Origin: Phycisphaeraceae bacterium
Lineage (GTDB): Bacteria > Planctomycetota > Phycisphaerae > Phycisphaerales > UBA1924
Assembly: GCA_015200025.1 (NCBI GenBank)
Contig: CP054186.1
Coordinates: 744,001-808,000, forward strand
DNA: 64,000 nucleotides
Reading direction: 5' to 3'
Below the pieces are notes generated by a model. The model was not told the origin of the DNA. It made no database searches and worked only from the letters and a program-made list of their open reading frames with translations. The translations under genes were made by a program, and so were the position numbers. The first letter of the stretch is position 1, and each line of letters begins with the position of its first letter. Of this stretch, positions 48,484 to 56,453 are shown one piece after another.

Positions 48484-49233
48484 GTGTTCAAGCGACTGGG
48501 CAACCTCATCCGCGGATTTTTCGGGCTGTTCGTCTCGGGCCTCGAGCGCCGCAACCCCGAGGCGCTGCTGGAGGTCGAGAAAGAAAACCTCAGGAAGCAG
48601 ATCGGGCAGTACAACCAGGGGCTGGCGAGCCACGCCGGCCTCTGCGAGCGTCTGATGTCGCAGGTGCGCAAGCTCGAGTCCGAGGAGAAAGACCTGCGGG
48701 CCCGGACGGCGGCGAACCTCAAGGTCGGGAACCGGGCGGCCGCGGGGCAGTTCGCCCTCCGCCTCCAGACCGTGCAGCGAGAGCTGGAAGAGAACCGCAC
48801 GCAGCTCGGTCAGGCCGAACAGACGTACAAGGACCTGCTCGCGTCGCGCGACGTGGCCGTCGCCGCCGCCACCGCCAAGATCGAGGCGCTCAAGCGCTCG
48901 CTCGACGAGGTGAAGGTGAAGAAGGCGATGGCGGAGCTGACGGAGATGGCCGGGGGGATGGTGAACAAGATCGGTGGCTCGGGGGACACGCTCGACCGCC
49001 TGCACGCGATGGTCGAAGAGGAACGGACCAAGGCCGCCGGCCGGGTCCGAGTCGCGCAGGACTCGCTGAACATGGCCGATGTCCGGCTCAAGGAGGCCGA
49101 GCAGGCCGCCCTGGCGGATCAGGCGCTGGCCGATTTCGCCGCGGCGGAGGGTCTGGCGATCCCGGGCCAACCCGTCGCGGCCCCGGCGGACAAGTCGATG
49201 GGCCCCGCCGCCCAAGACGAGTTGAAGCACTGA
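48484..49233 (+). CDS. PspA/IM30 family membrane-remodelling protein
   Basis: A 249-residue, almost entirely helical protein. The start is a GTG with GGAGG six bases upstream. The N-terminal segment FKRLGNLIRGFFGLFVSGLE looks like the amphipathic membrane-binding helix. Then come long coiled-coil helices (LESEEKDLRARTAANLKVGNRAAAGQFALRL, LQTVQRELEENRTQLGQAEQTYKDLLASRD), matching PspA/Vipp1. These proteins belong to the ESCRT-III superfamily. The gene is followed, 40 bases later, by an AAA+ ATPase gene on the same strand, and no PspF, PspB or PspC is nearby. Confidence 0.85.
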   Translation: MFKRLGNLIRGFFGLFVSGLERRNPEALLEVEKENLRKQIGQYNQGLASHAGLCERLMSQVRKLESEEKDLRARTAANLKVGNRAAAGQFALRLQTVQRELEENRTQLGQAEQTYKDLLASRDVAVAAATAKIEALKRSLDEVKVKKAMAELTEMAGGMVNKIGGSGDTLDRLHAMVEEERTKAAGRVRVAQDSLNMADVRLKEAEQAALADQALADFAAAEGLAIPGQPVAAPADKSMGPAAQDELKH

Positions 49234-49273
49234 CCCCGCCGACGCGTCCGACCCGCCGCCCGCGGACCGACCC

Positions 49274-51037
49274 ATGACCGAAGCGCCCACCGAACCCGCC
49301 CCGCGTCGCGATTTGCCCGAGTGGGCCCGCGGGTTGATTTCACTGTACGAATCCAACGCCGCCAGCCAGTTCATCCTGACCGGGAACGTGTCGGATTCGG
49401 TGCTCCTCCCGCCCGCCGCGGGGGCGCCCGCCGACGCCCCGCCCCGTCTGGGCACCCTCGTCGATTACATCCAGCAGGTCCTGCTGCCCCGATTCGACGT
49501 GGTGCTCACCCACGACCTGGGCAACGGGCTCCGCGTCGAGCGCGGGGGCGAGGTCTTCGCCCAGTGGCCCACGTTCCGCCAGTCCCAGACCATCCCGAGG
49601 GACCCCCGCCAGGTCGTCGAGTTCATCACGCACTTCCTTCGTTACGCCGCCAACCTGGCCCACGCGGGGCAGCGGGCCTCGCACGTCGCCGTCTTTGTCC
49701 GCTCGGCGTCGCTGCTGGCCCCGAACGTGCGCGGGATCGTCAACCACGACCTCTCGGCCCTGGCCCTGCTCATCCGCGAGTGGGGCGCCGACCCGAGGCT
49801 GACCTCGCACCCGCTCGCGACGTTCCTCATCACCGACAACCTCGCCGACCTCCACCCGCTCATCGCGTCGAGCCCAAGGGCCGCGAAGGTCGAGGTCCCC
49901 CTGCCCACCCCCGCCGAACTCTCGCGGGCGCTGGGCTCGCTCGCGAAGGTCTACCCGATCCCGCTGTCGAGGTTTACCGAGGGCCTCGACGCCCCGGCGG
50001 CCGCCCTCGCCGGGTCGACGCTCCACGCCGTCGAGACGATGCTCAAGTCCCGGCAGTACGATCGCGTCGCGGTCGCCCACGCCGACCTCGCGAAGATCAA
50101 GAAATCCATCATCGAGCAGCAGACGCAGGGCCTCATCGATTTCATCAAGCCCGACCGGACGCTCGACGACCTCCACGGGATGGACGCCGTCAAGGCCCAC
50201 CTCCGCCAGGACATCGAGTTGTGGCAGCGCAACGACCTGGCCGCGCTCCCCATGGGCTACCTCTTCTGCGGCCCGGTGGGCACGGGCAAGACCTACATGG
50301 TCGAGTGCCTCGCGGGCTCCGCGGGCGTGCCGGTCGTGCGGCTCAAGAACTTCCGCGACCGCTGGGTCGGCTCCACCGAGTCCAACCTCGAGACGATCTT
50401 CCGCCTGCTCCACGCGTTGGGGCGGTGCCTGGTGTTCGTCGATGAGGCCGACCAGGCCCTGGGCCGCCGCCAGGCCGACGCGGGCGACAGCGGCGTCTCG
50501 GGCCGTGTCTACTCGATGTTCGCCGAAGAGATGTCCAACACACGCAACCGCGGGAAGATCGTCTGGGTCCTCGCGTCGAGCCGCCCGGACCTGATCGAGG
50601 TCGACCTCAAGCGACCCGGGCGCATCGACATCAAGATCCCGCTGCTCCCGACGGCCACGCCCGAGGAATCCTTCGGCCTGATCCGCGCCCTGTGCGCCAA
50701 ACGCGGGCTGACGCTCCCCAAGGCCATCCCCGAGCCGCTCCGCGGGCTGATCCCCGTCCGCCTGACGCCCGGCGCCGCCGAGGCCCTCGCCGTCAAGGTC
50801 TACCGGCTCGTGCGCACCCGCCCCGAAGGACCCGGGCCGGCCGCGGGCGATCCGGTCGTCCCCTCGCTGGTCGAGTGCCTCCGCGAGTACCAGCCCCCGG
50901 TGCCCGAGGACGTGATGCAGTTCCAGATCGACCTCGCCGTCCGAGAGGCCAGCGATCTTCAGTTCGTCCCGGGGGAGTTCCGCCCGGGGTCGTCGGCGAA
51001 GAGCGCCTCCACGAACGCCGCGGGGTCGAAGGGCTGA
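49274..51037 (+). CDS. AAA+ ATPase with degenerate N-terminal ATPase-like domain
   Basis: A 587-residue protein. Residues 1-290 resemble an AAA fold in strand order (SQFILTGNVSD, ASHVAVFVRSASLLAP, ATFLITDNLADLHPLI) but have no Walker A. The second domain is intact: Walker A GPVGTGKT at residues 333-340, Walker B LVFVDEAD with Asp390 and Glu391, and the region SSRPDLIEVDLKRPGRID with arginine-finger candidates, typical of Vps4/FtsH/Cdc48-like AAA proteins. It has no transmembrane or protease part. Position directly after the PspA gene suggests that it acts on PspA polymers. Its end overlaps the convergent ftsY by 79 bases. Confidence 0.85.
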   Translation: MTEAPTEPAPRRDLPEWARGLISLYESNAASQFILTGNVSDSVLLPPAAGAPADAPPRLGTLVDYIQQVLLPRFDVVLTHDLGNGLRVERGGEVFAQWPTFRQSQTIPRDPRQVVEFITHFLRYAANLAHAGQRASHVAVFVRSASLLAPNVRGIVNHDLSALALLIREWGADPRLTSHPLATFLITDNLADLHPLIASSPRAAKVEVPLPTPAELSRALGSLAKVYPIPLSRFTEGLDAPAAALAGSTLHAVETMLKSRQYDRVAVAHADLAKIKKSIIEQQTQGLIDFIKPDRTLDDLHGMDAVKAHLRQDIELWQRNDLAALPMGYLFCGPVGTGKTYMVECLAGSAGVPVVRLKNFRDRWVGSTESNLETIFRLLHALGRCLVFVDEADQALGRRQADAGDSGVSGRVYSMFAEEMSNTRNRGKIVWVLASSRPDLIEVDLKRPGRIDIKIPLLPTATPEESFGLIRALCAKRGLTLPKAIPEPLRGLIPVRLTPGAAEALAVKVYRLVRTRPEGPGPAAGDPVVPSLVECLREYQPPVPEDVMQFQIDLAVREASDLQFVPGEFRPGSSAKSASTNAAGSKG

Positions 51038-51945
51038 ACATCCTGCGGCGTCTCCCCGACGCCGATGAACTTGACGGGGATGCTCGTCGCGTCCTTGATC
51101 GCCACGACGATCCCGCCCTTGGCCGTCCCGTCGAGCTTGGTCAGGAAGATCCCCGTGACCCCGCGTGCCCCATCGCCCGCCGGAGACGCCAGGGTCTTGT
51201 CGAACTCTTCGGCCTGCCGCAGGGCGTTCTGCCCCGCCGTCGCGTCGAGGACCAGCAGCGTCTCGTGCGGGGCCCCGGGGATCTGTTTCCCGAGCACCCC
51301 GCGGATCTTGGTCAGTTGACGCATGAGCGGGTCCTGCGTGTGGAGCCGCCCGGCGGTATCGATGATGAGCACGTCCACGCCGCGGGCCTTCGCCGCCGCG
51401 CACGCGTCGTACGCCACCGCCGCCGGGTCACCGCCCTGCTGACCCTTCACCACGTCGACCCCCAGCCGCTCGCCCCAGATCTCCAACTGCCTCACCGCCC
51501 CCGCCCGGAACGTGTCACACGCCCCCAGCAGCACGCTCTTGCCCTGATCCCGGAAATGCCGGCACAGCTTCGCGATGCTCGTCGTCTTCCCCGCCCCGTT
51601 GACCCCCGTCACCAGGATCACCGTCGGCCTCGCCCCCTCGGGCGCCCAGCGCAACGCCCGGTCCTGCGGCGGCCACATCCCCTTGAGCTCCTCCTTGAGG
51701 AACTCGAGCACCTCGTCCCCGGTCGTGATCGTCCCGGCCTTGAACCCCTCGCGGATCTTCCCGACCAGCACCCCCACCGTCCTGGTCCCCACGTCGCCCG
51801 CGATCAGCCGACGCTCGATCTCGTCGATCAACGCCTCGTCGAGCCGGCGGCCCAGCAGCACCGACCGCAGCCCGGCGACCAGCACGTCGCGGGTCTTGCC
51901 CAGCCCGGCCCGGATCGCGTTGACCACCGACCGAAGAAACGCCAT
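50959..51945 (-). CDS. ftsY: Signal recognition particle receptor FtsY
   Basis: A 328-residue GTPase that docks the ribosome-SRP complex to the membrane. The N domain (about 1-95) is followed by the G domain with GVNGAGKTT, DTFRAGAVRQLE, DTAGRLHT and TKLDGTAKGG. The acidic A domain found in some FtsY proteins is missing, as in many bacteria. The start at MAFLRSVV has GAGG upstream. It lies 27 bases after nusB. Its C-terminus overlaps the ATPase gene on the other strand by 79 bases. Confidence 0.95.
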   Translation of the reverse strand: MAFLRSVVNAIRAGLGKTRDVLVAGLRSVLLGRRLDEALIDEIERRLIAGDVGTRTVGVLVGKIREGFKAGTITTGDEVLEFLKEELKGMWPPQDRALRWAPEGARPTVILVTGVNGAGKTTSIAKLCRHFRDQGKSVLLGACDTFRAGAVRQLEIWGERLGVDVVKGQQGGDPAAVAYDACAAAKARGVDVLIIDTAGRLHTQDPLMRQLTKIRGVLGKQIPGAPHETLLVLDATAGQNALRQAEEFDKTLASPAGDGARGVTGIFLTKLDGTAKGGIVVAIKDATSIPVKFIGVGETPQDVQPFDPAAFVEALFADDPGRNSPGTN

Positions 51946-51972
51946 GACGACCTCGCCCGACCCGCCCAAGGC

Positions 51973-52422
51973 TCACGCCGGGGGCGGGATGTCCTCGCTC
52001 ACGGCCAGGGCGCCGGCCGGGGCTTCCCCCGCGGTCCCCTTCGCCACCCGATCCAACAGCGCGTTGACGAACGCGGGCGATTTCTCGGTCCCGAACTGCT
52101 TGGCCAGCTCGACCGCCTCGTTGATGATGACCGCCGCCGACACCCGCCCGCTCGTCAACTCGAAGTGCGCGAGCCTGAGGAGCGCCCGGTCGACCGCGGG
52201 CTGCCGGTGCGCGGGCCAACCCGGCGCCAGGGCGAGCATCGCGGCGTCCGACGTCGCCCTCGCCTCGTACGCCGCGCACGCCAGCTCGACCGCGCGGTCC
52301 ACCGACGCCGCGTCCGCCTCGCCCGCCTCGGCGAACGCACCCAGGTCGCCCCGCTCGGCGCCCGCATCCAGCTGGAACAGCATCTGGAACGCCAACGTCC
52401 TGACCTCGCGCGGCGTGCTCAC
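51973..52422 (-). CDS. nusB: Transcription antitermination factor NusB
   Basis: A 149-residue all-helical protein that binds boxA RNA with NusE during rRNA transcription. Recognisable parts are REVRTLAFQMLFQLDAG at the start and the middle segment LLRLAHFELTSGRVSAAVIINEAVELAKQFGTEKSPAFVNALLDRVAKG. The GTG start overlaps the ribH stop (GTGA), the common ribH-nusB pairing. Confidence 0.95.
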   Translation of the reverse strand: MSTPREVRTLAFQMLFQLDAGAERGDLGAFAEAGEADAASVDRAVELACAAYEARATSDAAMLALAPGWPAHRQPAVDRALLRLAHFELTSGRVSAAVIINEAVELAKQFGTEKSPAFVNALLDRVAKGTAGEAPAGALAVSEDIPPPA

Positions 52423-52973
52423 GGCTTCCCGCCCCCCCGCCGGGTCTTCCCGAGACGCGACGCCGACGTGTCCGACGCCGCCTTGTCCGGGGCACGACCG
52501 CCGACGACCCCGCCACCCTCGCCCCGCGCGATGGCGCCGAGCGTCTCGATCGTGTCCAGCACCGCGTTCATCGCCTCCTCACCTTTGTTGCCCTTCTTCC
52601 CGCTCGCCCGATCGCGCGCCTGCCCCGCGGTCTCCGCCGTGATCACCCCGAACGCCACCGGGACCCCCGTCCCCAGCGCCACGCTCATCAACGCATCGGC
52701 CACCGCTTGGGCGATGTACCGGTCGTGCCGCGTCTGACCACGGATGACGCACCCCAGCGTCACGACGCCCGCGTACCGCCCCGACAAGGCTGCCTCACGG
52801 GCAAGCACGGGCAGCTCGTAGGCCCCGGGGGCCGAGAAAACGTGGAGGTCCGTGCCCCGCCCGCCGCGGGCCGCGTACGCCGACCTCGCCCCCTCGCGCA
52901 GACGGTCGGTGACGCTCGCGTTGTACCGCGAGACAATCACCGCCACGGGTTGGAGCGACGTGTTCCGGGCCAT
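52419..52973 (-). CDS. ribH: 6,7-dimethyl-8-ribityllumazine synthase
   Basis: A 184-residue lumazine synthase, the penultimate step of riboflavin synthesis. Typical parts are VIVSRYNASVTDRL near the start, VFSAPGAYELPVLAREA, LGCVIRGQTRHDRYIA with the active-site His and VAFGVITAETAGQARDRA. The C-terminal 30 residues are a charged, Gly-rich tail beyond the family core. It heads a minus-strand set with nusB and ftsY. No FMN riboswitch motif was noticed in the 66 bases before it. Confidence 0.96.
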   Translation of the reverse strand: MARNTSLQPVAVIVSRYNASVTDRLREGARSAYAARGGRGTDLHVFSAPGAYELPVLAREAALSGRYAGVVTLGCVIRGQTRHDRYIAQAVADALMSVALGTGVPVAFGVITAETAGQARDRASGKKGNKGEEAMNAVLDTIETLGAIARGEGGGVVGGRAPDKAASDTSASRLGKTRRGGGKP

Positions 52974-53039
52974 CGTGGGCCGATGATAGCGCCGGACACC
53001 CTTCCCGTCCGATTCTCGGGGGCGCCACCCACACGGGGT

Positions 53040-53657
53040 TCAGAAGGGGAACGTGACGCCGACGTAGAGCAGGGGCAAGTCCCGGGCGGGGTTGTCGTCG
53101 TCGCCCAGGATCCGTGCGTTCGAGATGTGGTGCCACCGCAGGCCCGCCTCGAGGCGGACCCCGTCCGACGTGAGCTCCCGCGTGAACCCGATCCCCACCC
53201 GCGGCGTGAAGTTCGCGCTCGTCCCCCCCGCCGGAACATTGTCCGACGAGAACAGCAGCCCGATCCCCGCGTCCGCGAACAACGTCCAGGGTCCCTCGTT
53301 CCAGAAGTGGTACCGCAGCAGCAGGTTGGGGTTGATGCCCCCCGCGTCGTCCCCCGGCTGGCTGAAATACCACGCCCCTAACTCGAACCCGACCTCGAAA
53401 TCCTGGGCCAGGAACTTCGATACCCGCCCGTAGAGGTTCACGTCCGTCACGTCGTCGAGGATCGTCGCCACCCCCGCCCCCACGCTCATCCACGTCGTCC
53501 CGACCGTGCCGAACGACGACGCCTGGACCCCCACCGGGGCCAGCGTCAACGCCGAGTGGAGCGTCCAATCTCCCCCGCCCTCGGCCCCCAGTCCCGCCGA
53601 GACCGGACCGAGCACCCACGCGACGATCAACCCGCACGCCGACAGACGTTTCTTCAT
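53040..53657 (-). CDS. PagL-like outer-membrane beta-barrel protein
   Basis: A 205-residue exported protein with a Sec signal (about residues 1-22, ending GLGAE-like) and alternating strands ending in an aromatic residue, as for eight-stranded outer-membrane barrels. RWHHISNARIL near the C-terminus matches the active-site His and Ser region of lipid A 3-O-deacylase PagL. The Glu that should follow about twelve residues after the Ser is not present (the segment reads LGDDDNPARD), so activity is uncertain, though an Asp might serve. The final Phe fits BAM recognition. Confidence 0.75.
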   Translation of the reverse strand: MKKRLSACGLIVAWVLGPVSAGLGAEGGGDWTLHSALTLAPVGVQASSFGTVGTTWMSVGAGVATILDDVTDVNLYGRVSKFLAQDFEVGFELGAWYFSQPGDDAGGINPNLLLRYHFWNEGPWTLFADAGIGLLFSSDNVPAGGTSANFTPRVGIGFTRELTSDGVRLEAGLRWHHISNARILGDDDNPARDLPLLYVGVTFPF

Positions 53658-53721
53658 ACCCTCAGGCTAGCGTGCCCGTCGGCCCCGTGCCGAGCTCGAT
53701 CGTCCGCCGATCCCCGATCCC

Positions 53722-53949
53722 ATGAACGACCTTCCCCCAAGCGACGACCGCCTCCGCCGGCTCGAAGAGAACCAGGGGTTCACCGACCACGCGGTCGACC
53801 AGCTGCGGCTCGCCCTCGAGGCCGTCGAACGCCGCGTCCGAGACCTGTCCCGATCGCTCGCCGCGCTCGAAGACCGGCTCGCCCGTGCCGACACGCCGCC
53901 GCCGGGCGCCGACCCCGACCATCCCTCCGACCGGGAGCCCGAACGCTAG
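53722..53949 (+). CDS. SlyX family protein
   Basis: A 75-residue protein with a heptad-like helix (RLRRLEENQGFTDHAVDQLRLAL, LEAVERRVRDLSRSLAALEDRL) and a Pro- and Asp-rich tail, as in SlyX. The function is unknown. It lies in opposite orientation to both neighbours and ends seven bases before the amidohydrolase stop. Confidence 0.75.
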   Translation: MNDLPPSDDRLRRLEENQGFTDHAVDQLRLALEAVERRVRDLSRSLAALEDRLARADTPPPGADPDHPSDREPER

Positions 53950-53956
53950 TACATCC

Positions 53957-55105
53957 TTACGGGTTGGCCTTCACCCACCCGTCAAGGACCGACAACGCCG
54001 CGTTCCGGTAGAGGTCCTTGAGCAGGTCGTCGGGCAGATCGAACCCCCGCAGCGTCGGGGCCGACATCGGGTCGTGCCGCGACGGGTCGATCTTCGCCAG
54101 GTCCGGATCGGCGATGGGGCTCTCTACGTCGCCCCGTCCCTCCCACATGAACCGCAGCGCCGCGTACCGCGAGGCGTAGAGGTCGAACGCGGCCTCGGGC
54201 CCATCGGCCAGGTCACCCATCGGGTGCAACTTGCCCGCGTTGGCGGGCGCAAGGTGCTCGTCGGTCGACACGATGTCGGACCCGAAGAAGACCCGCCCCC
54301 GCCACCGCTCCAGGAACGCGACCACCCGATCGCGAGGGTGCTTCGAGATCTCTCGCACCATCCATTTCGTCGCCGACAGGTCCAGGCACAGGTTCCCGTG
54401 CCGCCCGAGCAGGCCGTCGAGGACGTCGAGGTCCTCGGGCCACCCGCCGCAGTGGGCGGCGATCCACGGCGCAGGGAACCTCGCCAGCATCCGCTCCAGG
54501 CTCGCGTACCGCGACCCTTTCGTCCCGTACCGCGACGCGTCGCGGTACGTCGTGGCGAACCACGTGTCGGGGTCCGCCACGTGGCACTGGAACATCATCC
54601 CCTCTTCGCTCGCCGCCTCCGCCGCCCGCACCCGCCACGGCGCGTCGAACTCCACGTAGTCTCCCGCCGTCCCCTCGGGCAGGAAGTCCACCAGCCTCGG
54701 CGCGTTCCAGAACTTCACCACCCTCGCCCCGTGCTCACGCCGGAACACCCGGATGTGCTCCACGAACTCACGCCCGAACCCCGCCGCCCGGTCGGGGTTC
54801 GCGAAGTTCGGCACCGCCACGAACCGCACCCGGTCACCGAGCGCCTCCCGCACCGCGGGGACATGATCGAGCCGCGTCTGCGACAGGAACCCCTCGACCC
54901 CGAACGCGTCGGCCGCCTCGCGCAGCACCGAGACCGCGCCCAGGCCGTTGATATGCAGGTGCGCATCAAAGATCGGCGTCGGTGGCGGCCCGAGCCTCGA
55001 CGCCACCTCCCGGTAATCCACCCCGTGACGGTTCGACGCCCAGACCCGCCCCGCCGCCGCCGTCGGGGAGAACACACCGTGCTGTGACACCGAACGCCCG
55101 CTCAT
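53957..55105 (-). CDS. Amidohydrolase family protein
   Basis: A 382-residue TIM-barrel hydrolase of the amidohydrolase-2 group (PF04909). Metal-site candidates are FDAHLHI near residue 48, the His in WIAAHCGGWP and the Asp in VFFGSDIVS. The chosen ATG at 55105 begins a non-hydrophobic N-terminus; the upstream frame is arginine-rich. The substrate cannot be assigned. Relatives act on aromatic acids or on hydrolase-like lactones, and no related catabolic genes lie nearby. Confidence 0.82.
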   Translation of the reverse strand: MSGRSVSQHGVFSPTAAAGRVWASNRHGVDYREVASRLGPPPTPIFDAHLHINGLGAVSVLREAADAFGVEGFLSQTRLDHVPAVREALGDRVRFVAVPNFANPDRAAGFGREFVEHIRVFRREHGARVVKFWNAPRLVDFLPEGTAGDYVEFDAPWRVRAAEAASEEGMMFQCHVADPDTWFATTYRDASRYGTKGSRYASLERMLARFPAPWIAAHCGGWPEDLDVLDGLLGRHGNLCLDLSATKWMVREISKHPRDRVVAFLERWRGRVFFGSDIVSTDEHLAPANAGKLHPMGDLADGPEAAFDLYASRYAALRFMWEGRGDVESPIADPDLAKIDPSRHDPMSAPTLRGFDLPDDLLKDLYRNAALSVLDGWVKANP

Positions 55106-55166
55106 CCGGGCCGATCGTAGTTCGCACCCACCTCCGCGACGCTGACGGGGCAAACACCCGACGGGC

Positions 55167-55655
55167 TCAGTGGGCGTGCCCGTTTCGTCCCCGGGGCGCG
55201 GACGCCGTCGGGGCCGGCTGGTACACCCGCGCCCCAACCACCTGGCCGATGTACAGCGAGTGGTCGGCCTCGAGGTCGAAGTGCCGCACCGTCAGGCAGT
55301 CCAACGCGAACTGTGACTTCTTGATCAGCGGCGCCCCCGTCTGCAGCACCTCGATCGGCAGGCAGTCGAACGGGTCCGCGTCCCGCCTCGCGTCCTCCCC
55401 GAACTTCCGCTCGATCAGCTTGTCCCCCGCGTCGACCCGGCAGATCCCGAACCCCCGACTGTCGCGGATCAACGGCTCCACCCAGTGCCCGCGGAAAATC
55501 GCCACCGCGATCAACGCCGGCTCGTTGGCCACCTGCGACACCCACTTCACCAGCGTCCCCGACCGTTTCCCCTCGTACGCCCCCGTCATGACGTACAGCC
55601 CGCTGGGCAGCAGGTTCAACGCGAGGGCCTGTTCATGGGCGCGTACGTCCAGCAT
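55167..55655 (-). CDS. Flavin reductase-like (FMN-binding split barrel) protein
   Basis: A 162-residue protein with the flavin reductase domain: LNLLPSGLYVMTGAYEGKRSGTLVKWVSQVANEPALIAVAI near the start and DADPFDCLPIEVLQTGAPLIKKSQFALDCLT further on. It probably binds FMN and may reduce flavins or small substrates. The start at 55655 (MLDVRA) gives the family length. An in-frame ATG at 55787 adds a Gly- and Ser-rich segment that looks unrelated. Confidence 0.82.
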   Translation of the reverse strand: MLDVRAHEQALALNLLPSGLYVMTGAYEGKRSGTLVKWVSQVANEPALIAVAIFRGHWVEPLIRDSRGFGICRVDAGDKLIERKFGEDARRDADPFDCLPIEVLQTGAPLIKKSQFALDCLTVRHFDLEADHSLYIGQVVGARVYQPAPTASAPRGRNGHAH

Positions 55656-55815
55656 GGGCACAAACCGCGGTCCGTTCGGATGGTCTTTCGTCCGCCGAGA
55701 ACCGGCGGGAGAGTCCAAGTCCCAACTTCCCCGGCCCGAGCCCACGCCACCCCCCTCGGACCGCCCCACCCGGAACACCACGTCCATACGGACGCCAACC
55801 GCCAGGATGTTCGAG

Positions 55816-55857
55816 TTTTCCACAGAGTTATGCGACCGTCCCCAAAAACTATCCACA
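55816..55857 (+). promoter_or_regulatory. Two DnaA-box-like sites upstream of mraZ
   Basis: TTTTCCACA at 55816-55824 fits the relaxed DnaA consensus TTWTNCACA. CTATCCACA at 55849-55857 differs from TTATCCACA only in the first base. Both lie on the same strand with starts 33 bases apart, about three helical turns. DnaA control of division genes is known in other bacteria; here it is only suggested. A replication origin is less likely because no dnaA or dnaN gene or further boxes are seen. Confidence 0.4.
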
Positions 55858-55892
55858 AAAGTGCCCCGGCGGCTGAAAAACGACCGAAGGTG

Positions 55893-55921
55893 TTGACAGG
55901 TGGGAGAAAGTGGGAGAGAAT
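55893..55921 (+). promoter_or_regulatory. mraZ promoter
   Basis: TTGACA at 55893-55898 is a perfect -35 box. A spacer of 17 bases leads to GAGAAT at 55916-55921, an acceptable -10 box. Both are covered or touched by the MraZ boxes, which explains how the protein could repress its own gene. Transcription would begin near 55928, about 20-25 bases before the GTG start. Confidence 0.65.
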
Positions 55922-55935
55922 CCCATGATCTCCCA
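55901..55935. promoter_or_regulatory. MraZ operator: two direct plus two inverted TGGGA boxes
   Basis: TGGGA occurs at 55901-55905 and 55911-55915, then its complement TCCCA at 55921-55925 and 55931-55935. All four start exactly ten bases apart. MraZ of other bacteria binds TGGGN repeats at ten-base spacing, each arm contacting one side of the helix. Here two boxes point one way and two the other, a symmetrical array that overlaps the promoter. Confidence 0.75.
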
Positions 55936-55950
55936 CGGAGACCTCCGGCC

Positions 55951-56400
55951 GTGAACTTCCGCGGGAAAGCCGACGCCACGATCGACTCGAAGCAGCGGCT
56001 GGCCATCCCGGCCAAGTTCAGGGCCAAGATCGACGAATCGAGGGACGGGACATCCTGGGTCGCCTTCGCCTGGCACGGCGAGAGCCTCTGGTTGTACCCG
56101 GTCAAGCAGTACGAAGCGCTCGCCACGGAGAAGCAAGGCACCCTGACCCCCTCGGCGGAACAAGCGGAATGGCAACGGACCTTCTTCGGGCTCTCCGAAG
56201 ACCTCGAGCCGGACTCCGCGGGACGGGTCACCATCAGCAAGGAACTCGCGGAAAGGGCCGGGCTGGGGGGAGAGGTCACGGTCGTGGGGTCCGGCAACCG
56301 GCTCGAAATCCACGACCGCACACGTTGGGAGTCCAAGGAATCCGTTCGACAGGCCGCCTTCGGCTCGTTGAACCAGCAAGTCAACCAGCCGAACACCTGA
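55951..56400 (+). CDS. mraZ: Transcriptional regulator MraZ
   Basis: A 149-residue MraZ with two SpoVT/AbrB-like halves: NFRGKADATIDSKQRLAIPAKFRAKI and DLEPDSAGRVTISKELAERAGL, the latter with the conserved DXXGR. The start is the GTG at 55951 with GGAG some ten bases upstream. MraZ usually heads the division and cell wall cluster and represses it. Here no rsmH, ftsL or ftsI follows: 544 non-coding bases and a convergent ABC transporter come next, so this copy stands alone. Its operator is unusually symmetrical. Confidence 0.94.
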   Translation: MNFRGKADATIDSKQRLAIPAKFRAKIDESRDGTSWVAFAWHGESLWLYPVKQYEALATEKQGTLTPSAEQAEWQRTFFGLSEDLEPDSAGRVTISKELAERAGLGGEVTVVGSGNRLEIHDRTRWESKESVRQAAFGSLNQQVNQPNT

Positions 56401-56453
56401 TGATCGGCACGGCCGCGGACGGAGGGTGAGCGGGGTTCGAGAGGTCTGGACCA

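Larger units (their letters stand above)
55656..55950. other. Divergent control region upstream of mraZ
   Basis: A 295-base stretch between the flavin reductase-like gene and mraZ. The left part is GC-rich and without evident features. From 55812 the base composition turns AT-rich and holds two DnaA-box-like sites, a sigma-70-type promoter and four MraZ boxes, described separately. Confidence 0.7.

Noticed and set aside
55800..55950. Chromosomal replication origin
   Set aside because: There are only two DnaA-like boxes, no dnaA or dnaN gene and no long AT-rich unwinding region, so a regulatory role is more likely.
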